Source of the DNA: Pleurostoma richardsiae
Taxonomy: Eukaryota > Ascomycota > Sordariomycetes > Calosphaeriales > Pleurostomataceae
Direction of reading: 5' to 3'
DNA: 64,000 bases
Assembly (NCBI GenBank): GCA_030052745.1
Contig: JANBVO010000010.1
Location: 558,001-622,000, forward strand
The notes under the pieces were generated by a model that saw nothing but the letters and a program-made list of their open reading frames with translations, did not search any database and had not been told where the DNA came from. A program made the position numbers and the translations under genes. How positions within the stretch are numbered: position 1 is the first letter of the stretch; each line of letters begins with the position of its first letter. Positions 1 to 10,535 of this stretch are shown here, piece by piece.

Positions 1-2
1 GG

Positions 3-302
3 TCTGTGAGCCAACAAATCTACGCGGCCCTCTTCGATGGAATGGCTGGCCAGTCGGCAGCCATCCAGGACTCTCCATCACCACAAGGCACTTCCCAGTA
101 TCCTCCGGCCCTCGATTACGATGCTCTTCCCTGGCTCTTTGATGACTTCGACTACGACAATCAAGAGCTCACCGCATCTCTATTTCCAGACTCAAATCAG
201 ACGTATCCGATCGGAGAGGCAGTTCTCGCGGATCCAGTATTCTTTGATGGGCAAGATTCTCTGGAGAGCAACGCGTTGTATAGGTTTACGGGCTTCGGAT
301 GA
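3..302 (+). CDS. 3' end of an unidentified protein, possibly a transcription factor (5' end outside window)
   Basis: An open frame enters from the left edge of the window and stops at 300-302. The roughly 99 visible residues are rich in Asp, Gln, Ser and Pro, with an acidic aromatic patch around the sequence WLFDDFDYDN. Such tails are common at the C-terminus of fungal Zn2Cys6 activators, where they act as activation domains. No catalytic motif is visible. The frame has no early stops and reads like coding sequence, but the true start, any introns and the family lie outside the window, so the activator reading is inference. A second short frame overlapping at 299-556 shows no family signature and I do not call it. 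Confidence 0.45.
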   Translation, partial: SVSQQIYAALFDGMAGQSAAIQDSPSPQGTSQYPPALDYDALPWLFDDFDYDNQELTASLFPDSNQTYPIGEAVLADPVFFDGQDSLESNALYRFTGFG

Positions 303-651
303 ACATTGTGTATGATTGGAAGGCAGGGCTCGCCCGGGTGTCCGTATGGCTATCGAATGCTCGCAACTCTTCCAGGGCCGGGGAATACATCAGCGTTCTC
401 CATCATACACTCGCGGATGTAGCAGAAATAAAGATGTCGACAGACCACCTGAATTACTTGAGTGCTTGCACCGTGTCTCTAACGGAGGTCATTGAATTTG
501 AAGCCATACGGAGTATCGTTAATACGGGTGAGCATGCGGGGTCAAACTCGATCTAAATCCGCGGTCATGTAATCCTTCAAAATCCAGCCATAGCAAATTT
601 ACCCCGGGACAGAATCAAGGTTTGAAGTTCATTTGAAACATTCAGGACGAC
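303..651. other. Intergenic stretch, presumed promoter of the GST-like gene
   Basis: No supported gene. It separates the stop codon of the partial gene from the ATG of the GST-like gene. I see no clear TATA box or repeat. Confidence 0.5.
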
Positions 652-1550
652 ATGTCGACTAGAGATATTACGCTGCTGGACCTTCCGAGCAAGGACCCTT
701 GCTCTACCTGGTCCCGCCACCCATGGAAGAGTAAGTGTGCATGATGAGGCATCACCCCTTCATTTGCGTCATAATAGTAACTCGGTTCTTCAGCTCGGCT
801 TCTTCTGAACTACAAAGGTCTGGACTACAAGACCGAATGGGTAGGGTTTTCATCACGCCATCTGTAGGAACGAGCTCTGACCAGTGCTAGACTGAATATC
901 CCGACATCAAACCCAAGGTCCAGCCTCAGTAAGTGACGCCTTCGACAGTCAACATGTAAGATACCGAAGTGACTCATCTCTGCAGCCTTCCTCCAAATGA
1001 GAGTGGAACTCCATACACCATCCCAACCATCAAGCTCAGCGATGGTACATGGATCATGGACTCGTCCAAGATTGCCCACACCTTGGAGAAGCTCCATCCT
1101 GATCCGCCCTTGCATCTCGAGTCTCCCTACCAGACCAGAGTCGATCAAATTGTCTCCAAGGTTGGCCAACTTGTCTGCCCACTCTGCTACAGCCGTGTTC
1201 CCGTCAACCTCCTCAATGAAGCGTCCGTAGAGTACTGGTACACAACGCGTCGACAAAGACTCGGTATGTCTGTGCAGGAATACGAGGAGAAGTACGGCGG
1301 GGAAGCGGCGTACTCGGGCGCTGAGCCGTACCTGAGGCAGATGACAGAATTGTTGAAGGAAAATGAGGGTCCATTTCTCATGGGCTCGGAAGTATCGTAT
1401 GCCGATTTCACATGGGTAGCTCTTCTGCTCTTTTTCAAGAGGGTCGACGAGGGTATCTTCAGAGAAGTTTTGAAGAGGACCGGTGACGAGGCTGTCCATC
1501 AGTCACTGTTGGATGCTTGTGCGCCGTGGTTGAAGAGGACCGATCACTAG
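652..1550 (+). CDS. Glutathione S-transferase-like protein (4 exons, 242 aa)
   Basis: Exons are 652-730, 794-840, 891-928 and 986-1550; all three introns are GT-AG and the joined frame is continuous (729 nt). The N-terminal half is a thioredoxin-like GST domain (about residues 5-95). It contains a TIP motif before the second strand and a DSSKIAHTLEK segment equivalent to the GSH gamma-glutamyl-binding acidic/Ser loop. The C-terminal half (about 110-235) is an alpha-helical GST_C domain containing YADFTW. The layout matches the fungal GST group related to bacterial beta-etherases (LigE/LigF type) and UstS-like proteins. Members conjugate glutathione or break ether bonds of aromatic substrates; the substrate here cannot be read from sequence. 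Its neighbours are an FAD monooxygenase and a prFMN decarboxylase module, which suggests aromatic metabolism or detoxification (inference). Confidence 0.85.
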
Positions 1551-2339
1551 AAGTACGGAACGGCTAGACCACCAGCGAGCAAGGGGTGAAACAACCAAAG
1601 AAAAGTACTGATTTAGTTGTGTAGCAAGTATTCCTCTGTGACTCTCTTAACTTTTGTATTTAGGTAGGGCCATAGCGGGCCACAACAGCGCAGCACAAGT
1701 CTTCAGCAGTCGCCGTAGGGTCTCTTACAGCGCCTACAACGCTTGTAACGCCTGTAGCTTCGCGCCTTTCAGGGCTGTATGTGTAATCCACCTTCTATGG
1801 CTTCACAATAATTGGCTGTTTGAGGCCAGCAAACTGCGGCTAGTTAGATAAACACCGACGGGATCAGGCTAAATCGCCATCGGCCTTTTCATCCGCCTAC
1901 CCTTGCCTAGGTAGCCAGTAGCTTGCCTCAATGGGGCCAGCCAGCCACGTCGACTGGTGGCTACGCTACGCGAATGCGAGATGGTCTAGCTGAAGTCAGC
2001 AGCCATGCCCAGCTAGTGCTCTGAAGGACGCGCAACCTCCCCGGTCCGGTTCGTCGTTCTCGCGTCCAAAGTCTGACGCGGCTCGCTGATACACCGACAG
2101 TGAGAGACCTCAGTCTTTAGCTGACGGAGGTTCTGGTTGCTCCGTTTTCTCTTTTTCTCTTTCCCGAATCGGCAATTTGCGGATGACATTCGAGACGCCA
2201 TGATGGTGGTCACTGGTCAGTGGCAGTGTCTTACCACCGAGCATCTTACTCATAGCGAGAACAAAGAAGCCGCCTAGGCCCTCGAGCCAGAATATAAAGA
2301 CGCCCAGACTCGCTAGGGGGAGACGCCAAGCTGTGCATC
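1551..2339. other. Intergenic region with TATA box of the monooxygenase gene
   Basis: No supported gene. Positions 1715-1755 hold imperfect repeats of a GCCTACAACGC-like sequence, and 1947-1966 can fold as a small hairpin (AGCCAC with GTGGCT). A TATAAA box lies at 2293-2298, about 42 bp before the first in-frame ATG of the next gene. Confidence 0.5.
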
Positions 2340-3713
2340 ATGATCGAGCTTTCTCTGCAGCCAGAATCCGGTCCTTTCCACCACAACCTTGATATTGCAC
2401 GACCGATGACCGCCCTGAGGATAGCGATCATCGGCGCCGGCCCCGCGGGCTGCACCCTTGCCCGCCTCCTCTCCCTCTCCCCGGTCCCCATCGATGTCAC
2501 CGTCTTCGAAGGAGAGGCGAGCATCGACTTCCGCGACCAAGGCGGCACTCTAGACCTCCACACAGCGACGGGACTCGCCGCCTTGAAGGAAGCCGGGCTG
2601 TGGGACAAGTTCCTGGCCCACGCGCGCTACGAGGGCGAGTCGCTGCTCTTCACGGACAAGGACCTGAAGATCTACTTCCAGATAAAGCCCAGCAAGCCCG
2701 ACGGATCAAAGGTCGGCGGCCAGCGGCCCGAGATCGACCGTGCCGACCTGCGCCGCATCCTGCTCGAGAGCCTGCCCGAGGGCATTGTGCGCTGGGGCCG
2801 CCGGCTGCGCCGCGTCGAGGCCGGCGATGGCGACGGCGGCACAAGCGCGGTGAGCCTCGTCTTCGATGACGAGATCGTGTCGGGATTCGACCTCGTCGTC
2901 GGCGCGGACGGCGCCTGGAGCAAGGTGCGGCCGCTTCTCAGGGATGAGCAGCCCGCCTTCGCGGGCGTCGGCGCGCACGGCCTCACCATCGTAGACGCGG
3001 CGCGCGCAGCGCCCGAGGTGCACGCCACGGTCCGCGGGGGCAGCGTGTTCGCGCACGCGGACGGGGTCCGCCTGGCGCTGCAGCAGCTGGGCGACGGCAG
3101 CGTCGGCATTCACGCGTCCATGCGCAAGGAGAGCGCAGACTGGGCGCAGACGTGCGGGTACGACGTGGGCTCGCTGGCGGCGGTCAAGGAGGCGCTACTG
3201 GGCGAAGGCGGGCCGCTCGCGGGCTGGCACCCGACGTTCCGGGAGGCGGTCGCGAAGGCGGACGGGCGGTGCGAGGCCAGGTCGCTGTATATGCTGCCCG
3301 TGGGGTTCTCGTGGCCGCACCGGCGCGGGGCGACGCTGGTCGGGGACGCGGCGCACCTGATGACGCCGTTCGCGGGGGAGGGCGTTAACCTCGCGATGGA
3401 TGACGCGCGCCGGCTGGCCGGGGCTATAATCGGTGCCGCAGAGGCGGTGAAACGGGACGGGAAGAAGGATCTAACGGCGGAGCTGGACGGTGCGGTGGAG
3501 GCGTTTGAGAAGGACATGTTCACCCGCGCCGCAAAGGTGGCCAAGTTGACGGACGATCTCCGGAAGCTGTGGATGTTCACGCCAGACGTGCCTGACAGCG
3601 TGATTGTGGATGCGATGACACTGCATGTCAAGTTTAGCTCGCCTGCGATCGTGCACCCCTTTGTGGCCGCGGCTGTCCACGGCTACTTTTTCGTGCAAAA
3701 ATTCCTCCGTTGA
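2340..3713 (+). CDS. FAD-dependent aromatic-ring monooxygenase, TetX/PHBH type
   Basis: Single exon, 457 aa from the ATG at 2340; an internal ATG at 2406 would give 435 aa and puts the dinucleotide-binding fold at the very N-terminus, as in most relatives. I keep 2340 because it has A at -3 and lies just after a TATAAA box. Visible motifs are the Rossmann GxGxxG (GAGPAG, about residues 32-37), the DG motif in GADGAWSKVR (about 187-196), and the second FAD motif GDAAHLMTPFAGEGVNLAMDD (about 338-358). These define class A flavoprotein monooxygenases, which use NAD(P)H and O2 to hydroxylate aromatic or polyketide substrates. The substrate is unknown. The gene is much more GC-rich than its flanks. 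No signal peptide or membrane segment is seen. Confidence 0.9.
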   Translation: MIELSLQPESGPFHHNLDIARPMTALRIAIIGAGPAGCTLARLLSLSPVPIDVTVFEGEASIDFRDQGGTLDLHTATGLAALKEAGLWDKFLAHARYEGESLLFTDKDLKIYFQIKPSKPDGSKVGGQRPEIDRADLRRILLESLPEGIVRWGRRLRRVEAGDGDGGTSAVSLVFDDEIVSGFDLVVGADGAWSKVRPLLRDEQPAFAGVGAHGLTIVDAARAAPEVHATVRGGSVFAHADGVRLALQQLGDGSVGIHASMRKESADWAQTCGYDVGSLAAVKEALLGEGGPLAGWHPTFREAVAKADGRCEARSLYMLPVGFSWPHRRGATLVGDAAHLMTPFAGEGVNLAMDDARRLAGAIIGAAEAVKRDGKKDLTAELDGAVEAFEKDMFTRAAKVAKLTDDLRKLWMFTPDVPDSVIVDAMTLHVKFSSPAIVHPFVAAAVHGYFFVQKFLR

Positions 3714-4537
3714 CTGCGGACAAATTCCCAGCTCGCTGTGCCTAGTTTACTCGAAGTATCGTGATACAGGATTGGCTTCGCTTGGAATTACTGAGGAGCG
3801 ATCTTTGGGAAGTAAAGCGCGCTTCGAGCTTCTAGTGAACTAAAGATACTTAGGGGTACGCCCTTGCGTCTCTTTCCATTTCCATCTGTGTGGTCAGGCC
3901 AATACCCCCATGAGGATGTAGTAGAACACCTGGACCTTTTTAGCGGAGGCATATGTTACTTACTTACCTACCAAGGTACTTCTCGGAGTTCACTTTATGA
4001 TTAACCTCCAATCCCTGGATATTTGCAAACTCAAAACCTTGCGACGACGAGTTAGCTACCGAGTCACACAGTAAGCCCTTGCAAGCATCGGAGAAATGTA
4101 CTCCGAGAGGAGTACTAAAGGCCCAGGCAGAGGGCTCAGTCAACCACCAGGGATTCCGGCGAACTACATCTGATCCCTCGCTTTAAACCAATCCTCCAAA
4201 TTACGTCTCTACCTTGATATCTATATCTTTTATCCTCTTAGCTTGAGTCCTTCTCAGCTTTTTGCAAAAAAAGTCGCCATCGTTTTCAGAAACCATGCTG
4301 GCCAAACTGCTCTGCCGATGCGGGCTACACCAGCTTACTAGCAGTACATTCCGACGCTGTTACCGAACAGGCGTCCCAGACGTCCGAGTAGCTGGGCTGG
4401 CTGCTTCCATGCTTTCTCCTGCTGACTCCAAGCGCTGGAGTTCTCCAAAGCAGCAAGTTCGTTGACAAGGAACGTTTCCTAATCTCTCAATCTCTCAGAG
4501 AGTATCGCCTTTCGGTGGACCTCTTAACAGACAACAG
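3714..4537. other. Intergenic region, no gene recognised
   Basis: AT-richer than the flanking genes. It contains short TTACTTACCTACC-type runs near 3957. A 67-aa open frame at 4262-4465 lies just upstream of the broken gene but is not in frame with it and has no recognisable motif. Confidence 0.4.
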
Positions 4538-5572
4538 TTCGGCATAGAGCTCTGTGGAAAGGTTGCAACACTGCTGAATGCAGATGGTGTGGAGAACCTC
4601 CTTTGGGGCTCACATCTCATAGCTGTTTACACCGTCCCCGTGCTTCTCAGCGTATGTAATCCTCTAACATTCCCCTTGTATCGCTTCCTACACTTCAAAT
4701 CAGGACTTTCGTTTTGGAGCAAAAGTTTCTCCTAGCAAATCATTAGTTTCTCACCGTATTATGTTCAGCCCGCCTTGGAGCAGGAGCCAGTTGACAATTC
4801 CCTTCCGAAGTGAGAATACGACTTACTGATAATATCTTAGGAACTTACGTTTGCAGTGCCCGGCGACCATCTACAAAAGGCTATTGCTTCTCTCGAAAGG
4901 GAAGGCCTCCCATTATGCCGAGACAGAAGTTGCCCCCGGAATATTCGGCGGTACTCTCACTAGCAGGAATCGTTTGACAACCCTCCTACCCATTTCCATA
5001 TGGAATTCTTTGATCCCGTTTTTTTTGAAAGGAACGAGTGGAATACGGTGCAGCTCTATACGATGGAGGATATTCTGTGGGAACTACCCGTGATTGGGCG
5101 AGGGGTCAGTTTCGTCGATGGCCCAAACAACAACATCATATTTGCCAATGATGCCAGTCTGCGGGTTGGATCCGAACTAGAAGGATGGGGTCGCTTCCCG
5201 GATTCCTGCCCGGGCGTCCGAGTACCAACATGGCAGCGTTATATCGAGGCACTGATTCTCCTCGCCTTAAGCTCCAAGCATGACTCCATCTCAATGATAC
5301 AATGGCTCCAGGAGTTGTCGTATATGGAGAAGCTTGGGGACCCAGACCGATTGTGTCACCCAGGATTTGCACGATTCATATCGAGTCAACGTGGTCGGCG
5401 GACAACCTTCAAGGCCGTGCTAGCTGAGGCGGTGGCTCGGCCCAAGACTGCGCAATGCACGTCCCGGGATGCCTTGAAGGACGAGGAAGGGGAAACATGT
5501 CCCCTCTACACCTTCACGTCCGTGGTGGCATGCAATCTTTCAGGCACGACCGTACAGTCACTTGAAGACTGA
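4538..5572 (+). pseudogene. Broken hypothetical gene of a fungal protein family (one in-frame stop, no start ATG seen)
   Basis: Coding-like sequence starts near 4538 (FGIELCGKVATLL, then NLLWGSHLIAVY). It reaches a GTATGT donor at 4652 and resumes in phase after an AG at 4840 with ELTFAVPGDHLQKAI. The frame then runs to a TAG at 4961-4963 and continues in the same frame as NPPTHFHMEFFDP up to the stop at 5570-5572. The pattern (Leu-Trp-Gly, then a strand ending in a VPGDHL/VPDD-like turn, then a Cys pair, then HFH) matches uncharacterised proteins common in fungal genomes. No intron with credible signals removes the TAG, and no in-frame ATG precedes 4538. I therefore call it a probable pseudogene. 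A short functional product starting at the ATG at 5000 (190 aa) is the alternative. Confidence 0.45.
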
Positions 5573-6284
5573 TTTCTAGTTATTCGTTGGCCAGTTACTT
5601 CACTCCTTCACCACTCCAAATCTTAGAATCCCAACCGCCACGAAGATGAACGTTATCTCCTACAGCAGAACGAACATTGACGTGTGTGAGGTAATTGTAT
5701 CGATGCATTATAATGCTATTTTCCATGCCTTTCCGCTCCTAGTATTATAGTCAAGAAGAGTAAGACCTGTTACGCCAGTTTTAGTTACCTTATTCATGTG
5801 TCGAGGTTTGGTAAGTTCTAAGGTTGTAGGTAGGTTAAGACGGTAGGTAGGACAGGACAGTATGTGGGTTAGAAGAGCAGGCAAGGTAAAAAGGCCAGTG
5901 TGTCTAGCACTCGGTATCTATGTGATGCTTCGATCTGGTCATTCAAAGATACAGTGCCCCCAGCGAAAATTATATTGCAATAGCAGGACTCTATCAGGTT
6001 GCATAAACGTTACTGAGATGTGTTCGATATGTTTACTATAGTCTTTGCGTGGTATTATTCAAACTTTCGAGAGAGTTGAATAGAAAGGGGCTCAAGAACC
6101 ACGGGGTAAAGTCGTTTACAGGGGCCGTGGTAAAATCCATATTAAAGTACTTCAGGGGGTCAATAGTTGGTCATTGATTCCTGTAGACTAGAGGACACTT
6201 ACATTGTCTTCATCAGGCGCTCGCACTGCAGTTTGCTGAGCCTGGCTCGATGCCTGTGTTCTTTGTCAGCGTGTCTCCTGCACC
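5573..6284. other. Intergenic region, convergent gene ends
   Basis: Lies between the 3' ends of the broken gene (+) and the Zn2Cys6 gene (-). It has GGTAGGTTAAGACGGTAGGTAGGAC-like G/T-rich short repeats around 5826-5860 but no supported gene. Confidence 0.4.
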
Positions 6285-8387
6285 TTAAACTCGAAAGGGT
6301 CTCGGAATGGCTTGCTTTACCTCAAGGTCGCTAGTAGGACAGATCTCTGTGGTTTGGAGACTAGACCGATACGCCTGTATACTCTGCTGCAGCGATGTTC
6401 TCATCGCGGAGACAGTGTCACCACCTTCTGCCGTCGCCCTAGATACACCAGCAACGAGATGCAGCAAGCCACAAATGCGTTGGCTCAGGGTGTCCGTGGA
6501 CACGTTCATTAACGCTGAGGCGGTCCTGTCAATTAGGTCCAGAAACATATCCCGACGTGGATAAGTCCACTGCGAGACATATTGCTGTGTTGACGGCGTC
6601 TGGGCGAACAACTGTTGCTGCTCGACTGCTGCAACCAGAAGCTCGTGGCACAGCAGGAAAGCAGCAGCTGAGATTTCGGTACGACAAATATTCGCGAGGG
6701 CACTGAACTGGTCTACATCAAGCGATAATGCGTCATTGAGGATTGTGATGGCCAACTCGTTGCAAGCTTGTCGCGAATAGAAGTATCTCGGGTCGTGTGC
6801 AGCCCGTGACGCAAACGGTCGGTTGAGTGCGATAAGTGCACGGCGTATAAGGATAGAAAATAGAACTCGTCTGAATGGTTCGGCTTCAGTGTTCAATGTG
6901 GTTGATGATTCACCGAGAAAGTCGCGAAGTTCAGCGTCAAGCTTGAGGACTTTCTCGTAGGGCTGATCGAACTCGATGCTGTTGGCCAGTCGACAGATTT
7001 TGCTGCGCAGCGGGAGGGATCTGGCGAGGAGTATCTGCAATTTGGTCGGGGTGTGAGGATTCGAAGGAAGGGGAGCCGGCACTACCCCCGGGCCTCCGAA
7101 CAGTTGTGCGTCGTCGATATCAGAAGGTAGGCTGCAGTCGTAGTCAGTCTCGCTCACGGATGGGATGGTGCCCTTGCTGAGGGATGCTTGAAGGTCAAAC
7201 TCCAAGATAGAATACCAAAGACGTCGACGGAGCTCGGCATAGAAAGGCGAGATCCTCACCAAATCCGATGGCTCCCGATGGAGACCCGCAGATATGGCGG
7301 TGCGGACCAGATTGCCGCTCGCTACCCAAGTTTGGTCGATATGGATCCAGTTTGCCTCCCAAGAGATGAGCATGAGGAAATAGGTCTGTAGGTATCCCAG
7401 CGACTTCCGTATCTTGGTCTCTTGTTTTGACAGCCACGATCGCACAGCCTCAATCCACCCGAGGACGAGCGTCTTGTTTATAGAACCTTGCACTTCGTCG
7501 ACTGATGAGAACGAACAACTCACAGCGCAAATGCCCAAGAGAGTAGGCAGCAAGTGCGGTGGCCCTGACGTGCATGTTGTCTCATCCCAGAGACGGGCAT
7601 AGTCAGCCAGAAACGTAGGAACATGGAGTATCCTGTAGTACGATTCGAAATACTTGAAATATGTCTGAACATATTGATCTAGTGATGGCCTCGGGGGCAG
7701 TAGAGCGTAGAGCTCGGGATCGTGAGCTTGCACGGGCACTAACGAAGTGAAGTCTCGCGGCCTAGTTCGCCGCTCCAGCTGATAGAGGGTCGAAACATCA
7801 TCCTGCTCATCGGACTTCAGCAGGAAATTGATAATATCCGTGAACTATATGACAAATGGGTCAGTCCCTGGACAGTGAACAAAGTCGTAGTTACGACTCG
7901 AACATACGCAGGGAATGAAGTTGCTCCCGTGACTCCTCCCCCACCATGTCGTAGAGTCGTTTTCGCCTCGTATCACCTCTTTCGCGGTCCAGAGCCTGCG
8001 GTCGTTGAAAGGCTCGTGGTAGTTGTCGACTGCACGGCTGCCGCGCCACAACAGGTGTAAGAAGGATGATGCGTCTGCTTGAGACGACAGTAAATGTCCT
8101 GTGGGCAGGCTTTGAGACGCTTCTGTCCTTGAGGAACCGGGTTCCTGGCGCTTAGCTGCCAAGGAGGACGGATTCACTGGTGAGACTACTGCCGCTGCGG
8201 CATCCGGTCTTCTGATCTCCAGGGGTGGGTCATAGATGCACTGTTCAGCGTGTCCTGCCTTGACACAATGGCCGCATGGCTTAGCACGATCACAACGGAT
8301 CTTCCGCTTCCGGCAAACCCGACAATTCACCAGTCCTCGGCGCCTGTAGGTCGGTCGCGGTCTGCTAGGAGTTGGGTCCATGATCAT
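6285..8387 (-). CDS. Zn2Cys6 transcription factor next to the UbiX/UbiD genes (candidate regulator of the prFMN module)
   Basis: Two exons, 8387-7908 and 7844-6285, with a 63-nt GTATGT...TAG intron; 679 aa from the first ATG (677 from the ATG at 8381). The binuclear zinc cluster spans residues 22-50 with spacing C-x2-C-x6-C-x5-C-x2-C-x8-C, preceded by a basic stretch. The fungal-specific transcription factor domain occupies roughly residues 195-500 (YFKYFESYYRILH, then REPSDLVRISPFYAELRRRLWYS, the typical fungal_trans helix). In A. niger the Zn2Cys6 regulator SdrA sits beside padA1 (UbiX type) and cdcA (UbiD type) and activates them, so by position this is its functional analogue; orthology is not shown. 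Its upstream DNA carries a perfect CGGAATTCCG palindrome at 8594-8603, suggesting autoregulation. Confidence 0.88.
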
Positions 8388-9345
8388 GCGCTTCGTCTCG
8401 ACCCCCTTTACCAGCTCACCATGTCATCCCTGAAATGGTAAGTCTCTCCGCTGCGACGGACCGAGGGTATTCACTCAGCGAGCGTTCTCCGACAGTGTTA
8501 AGTTGTCGGAACGTGAATCTCTGTAAGTGAGCGGTCTCGGCAGGAGCTCGGAGGTGGGTAAACCCAGGAAGCATATCATGTCCGCAGCGCTGTCGGAATT
8601 CCGTCTCGACTACGCCGGAGATCCACTTTTGCCCGATGCTAATCATGAACGCCGGTCTGCATGATTACGACGTGCTACATGCATTCCGCCCCGCCGTGAC
8701 CCGTGGCAATTGCTTGCTTCGACTGCTTCGTGATCGATGACACACACGCCGCCTGATAGGAGCCAGGGATCGCCGCCGGAGAACACTGTGGTTCCCGTCG
8801 TACATTACGAAAATCCATGGGGCTCACTGTTCGTAAACTCTAGCAACAGACCACCTTATCCGCCTCCCACCTAGGAAGTGCACAGCGTACATATTGAATA
8901 TCCCAGGGTGCTTTCACCCCGCCTCCGAAAGTTGAGGAGCAGTCTTGGCTATCATGAGCTCAATTCTTAAGACTTCCCCCACATAGCATGCTCACATGCC
9001 TCCCAGCACGACTGTATTGCTGCTTCGTGCCAGCTCCCGGACGCTCGGCACACGCCCAACCCGCTGCAGCTCGTTCTCATTCTGCCCCTTAGATCTGTTC
9101 AGTAATACTGTTCGTTCAACGCTGCCCTACACTTGGAGACGTCAGAGGGACATATAGAGGCGCTGAGCTGCCGATGTCCGGGATTCGGATCAACCAAATA
9201 TCGTTTGGCATTGTGTGGCAAGCGACAATCTTGCTCTATGCAATTCCATAGTGTCAGATGACCTGTAATTCCAGTTCTATATTCTATAATGTGTCGTTCT
9301 GAGATCGGCCGTGGACATGATGTTCCTATGCCCTAAGCACCTCTA
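8388..9345. promoter_or_regulatory. Upstream region of the Zn2Cys6 gene
   Basis: About 950 bp between the regulator's start and the 3' end of the UbiX-like gene. Besides the palindrome at 8594-8603 it contains an inverted pair TCCGACA / TGTCGGA (about 8487-8511). No gene is seen. Confidence 0.45.
8594..8603. promoter_or_regulatory. CGGAATTCCG palindrome (candidate Zn2Cys6 site)
   Basis: Perfect 10-bp palindrome made of two inverted CGG triplets 4 bp apart, about 210 bp upstream of the regulator's ATG. Inverted CGG triplets are classic Zn2Cys6 targets. Related sites lie between the UbiX and UbiD genes. Confidence 0.4.
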
Positions 9346-9933
9346 TCAAGCTCCGCCCTTCTGCATCCCATTCCAGCGTTCAAACTCTCCGCTGTCTAAG
9401 CCGAACAAATCTAACAATCTACCTACCATCTGGTCCAGGATATCCTCCACACTTGCAGGTTTGGTGTAGAATGCCATCACCGGCGGTGCAACAATAGCTC
9501 CTGCCCTCGTGACCTCCAGCATATTCCTCAGGTGGATCTCACTGAGTGGTGTCTCCCTGACACTCAACACAACCTTCCTCCTCTCTTTCAAACACACGTC
9601 TGCCGCCCTGGTAATCAGATCATCGCAGAACCCCCCGTTGATAGCAGCTAGCGTCTTGACGGAGCAAGGCGCGATGATCATCCCGTCTACTCGGAAGGAG
9701 CCGCTGGATATTGGTGCTGCGAGGTCGTGTGGGCTATAAGAGAAGTCTGCCAAAGCCCGGACAGTGGTGGATGTGTAGTCTGTCTCATACTTGATTGTCT
9801 CAGCTCCCCATTTGCTGATCACAAGGTGTGTCTCAACGTTGAGTCTCCGGAGGCTCTGTAGGACGTGAATTCCTATCTGGGCCCCAGTCGCACCGGTAAT
9901 GGCAACAACGATCCTTTTCCTTTCTGAGCCCAT
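9346..9933 (-). CDS. UbiX/Pad1-type flavin prenyltransferase (195 aa)
   Basis: Single exon starting at the ATG at 9933, which places the nucleotide-binding strand (KRIVVAITGATGAQIG) at the N-terminus as in UbiX; a longer frame upstream is not conserved-looking. Family marks are the GATGA loop that holds FMN phosphate, the SVKTLAAINGGFCDDLI helix (about residues 92-108), and the late REtPLSEIHLRNMLEVTRAGAIVAPP block. The enzyme transfers a dimethylallyl group to FMN to make prenylated FMN, the cofactor of UbiD decarboxylases. Fungal PAD1 can be mitochondrial, but I see no convincing targeting peptide with this start. It is divergently paired with the UbiD gene across a 1-kb shared promoter. 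Confidence 0.92.
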   Translation of the reverse strand: MGSERKRIVVAITGATGAQIGIHVLQSLRRLNVETHLVISKWGAETIKYETDYTSTTVRALADFSYSPHDLAAPISSGSFRVDGMIIAPCSVKTLAAINGGFCDDLITRAADVCLKERRKVVLSVRETPLSEIHLRNMLEVTRAGAIVAPPVMAFYTKPASVEDILDQMVGRLLDLFGLDSGEFERWNGMQKGGA

Positions 9934-10412
9934 ATTGACTGCTGTGCAGGATAACGGTATCGACTCAATGTTCGGAGTGCCGTCCGGTAGAAGGAAACAA
10001 GGGGAATTCAGATGCCAAAGATGTACAGAACGTTCCAAGGGAGGAGTTGGACGTTATATCAAAAAATCTGGGATCGATATGAACTTTCGATGATTGTTAT
10101 ATTATAAACACGATTTGACGTTCTGGGAATCCGAGTCTGATTGATTTATAGCTCAGTCGTAACGTGGCGGCTCATCTGTGATCGGCTGGGACAGCGATCA
10201 GAGTGTACGGGCGCGGATGACTTCCGAGCAGCCGGGAGAGGCACAAGTCGACATCCGACTAGACTGTACTGACTGCTAAAGAAACAAAAACAATTGTTAC
10301 CGATTCTGATGACGTGACCGACGCGATCCCGGGAAACTCATATCGTTACGGTCTACGTTCTGAAGATGATGCCAGCTGGACCTGTGGACCTCTTTGCGCC
10401 GATTCTAAGTTT

Positions 10413-10422
10413 CGGAACTCCG
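10413..10422. promoter_or_regulatory. CGGAACTCCG site (candidate Zn2Cys6 operator)
   Basis: Inverted CGG triplets spaced by 4 bp, differing in one base from the palindrome upstream of the Zn2Cys6 gene. Confidence 0.4.
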
Positions 10423-10525
10423 TCGTAGAAGTGGATTCTGAGCGGAATGGACAAGAGAGCTCGGAACCATCTTTCAGTACGTCCACCAGTCAAGACCGGG
10501 CTCCATAAGAACGTCTCCGAGACTT

Positions 10526-10535
10526 CGGAGTTCCG
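10526..10535. promoter_or_regulatory. CGGAGTTCCG site (candidate Zn2Cys6 operator)
   Basis: Exact reverse complement of the site at 10413-10422, about 400 bp before the UbiD start codon. Confidence 0.4.

Noticed and set aside
299-556. 85-codon frame overlapping the end of the first partial gene
   Set aside because: No recognisable family and no supporting signals; could not be distinguished from chance.
1654-1851. 65-codon frame after the GST gene
   Set aside because: Short, compositionally non-coding, no motif.
2672-3631. Antisense frames of 135-173 codons over the FAD monooxygenase
   Set aside because: Shadows of a GC-rich real gene; no motifs of their own.
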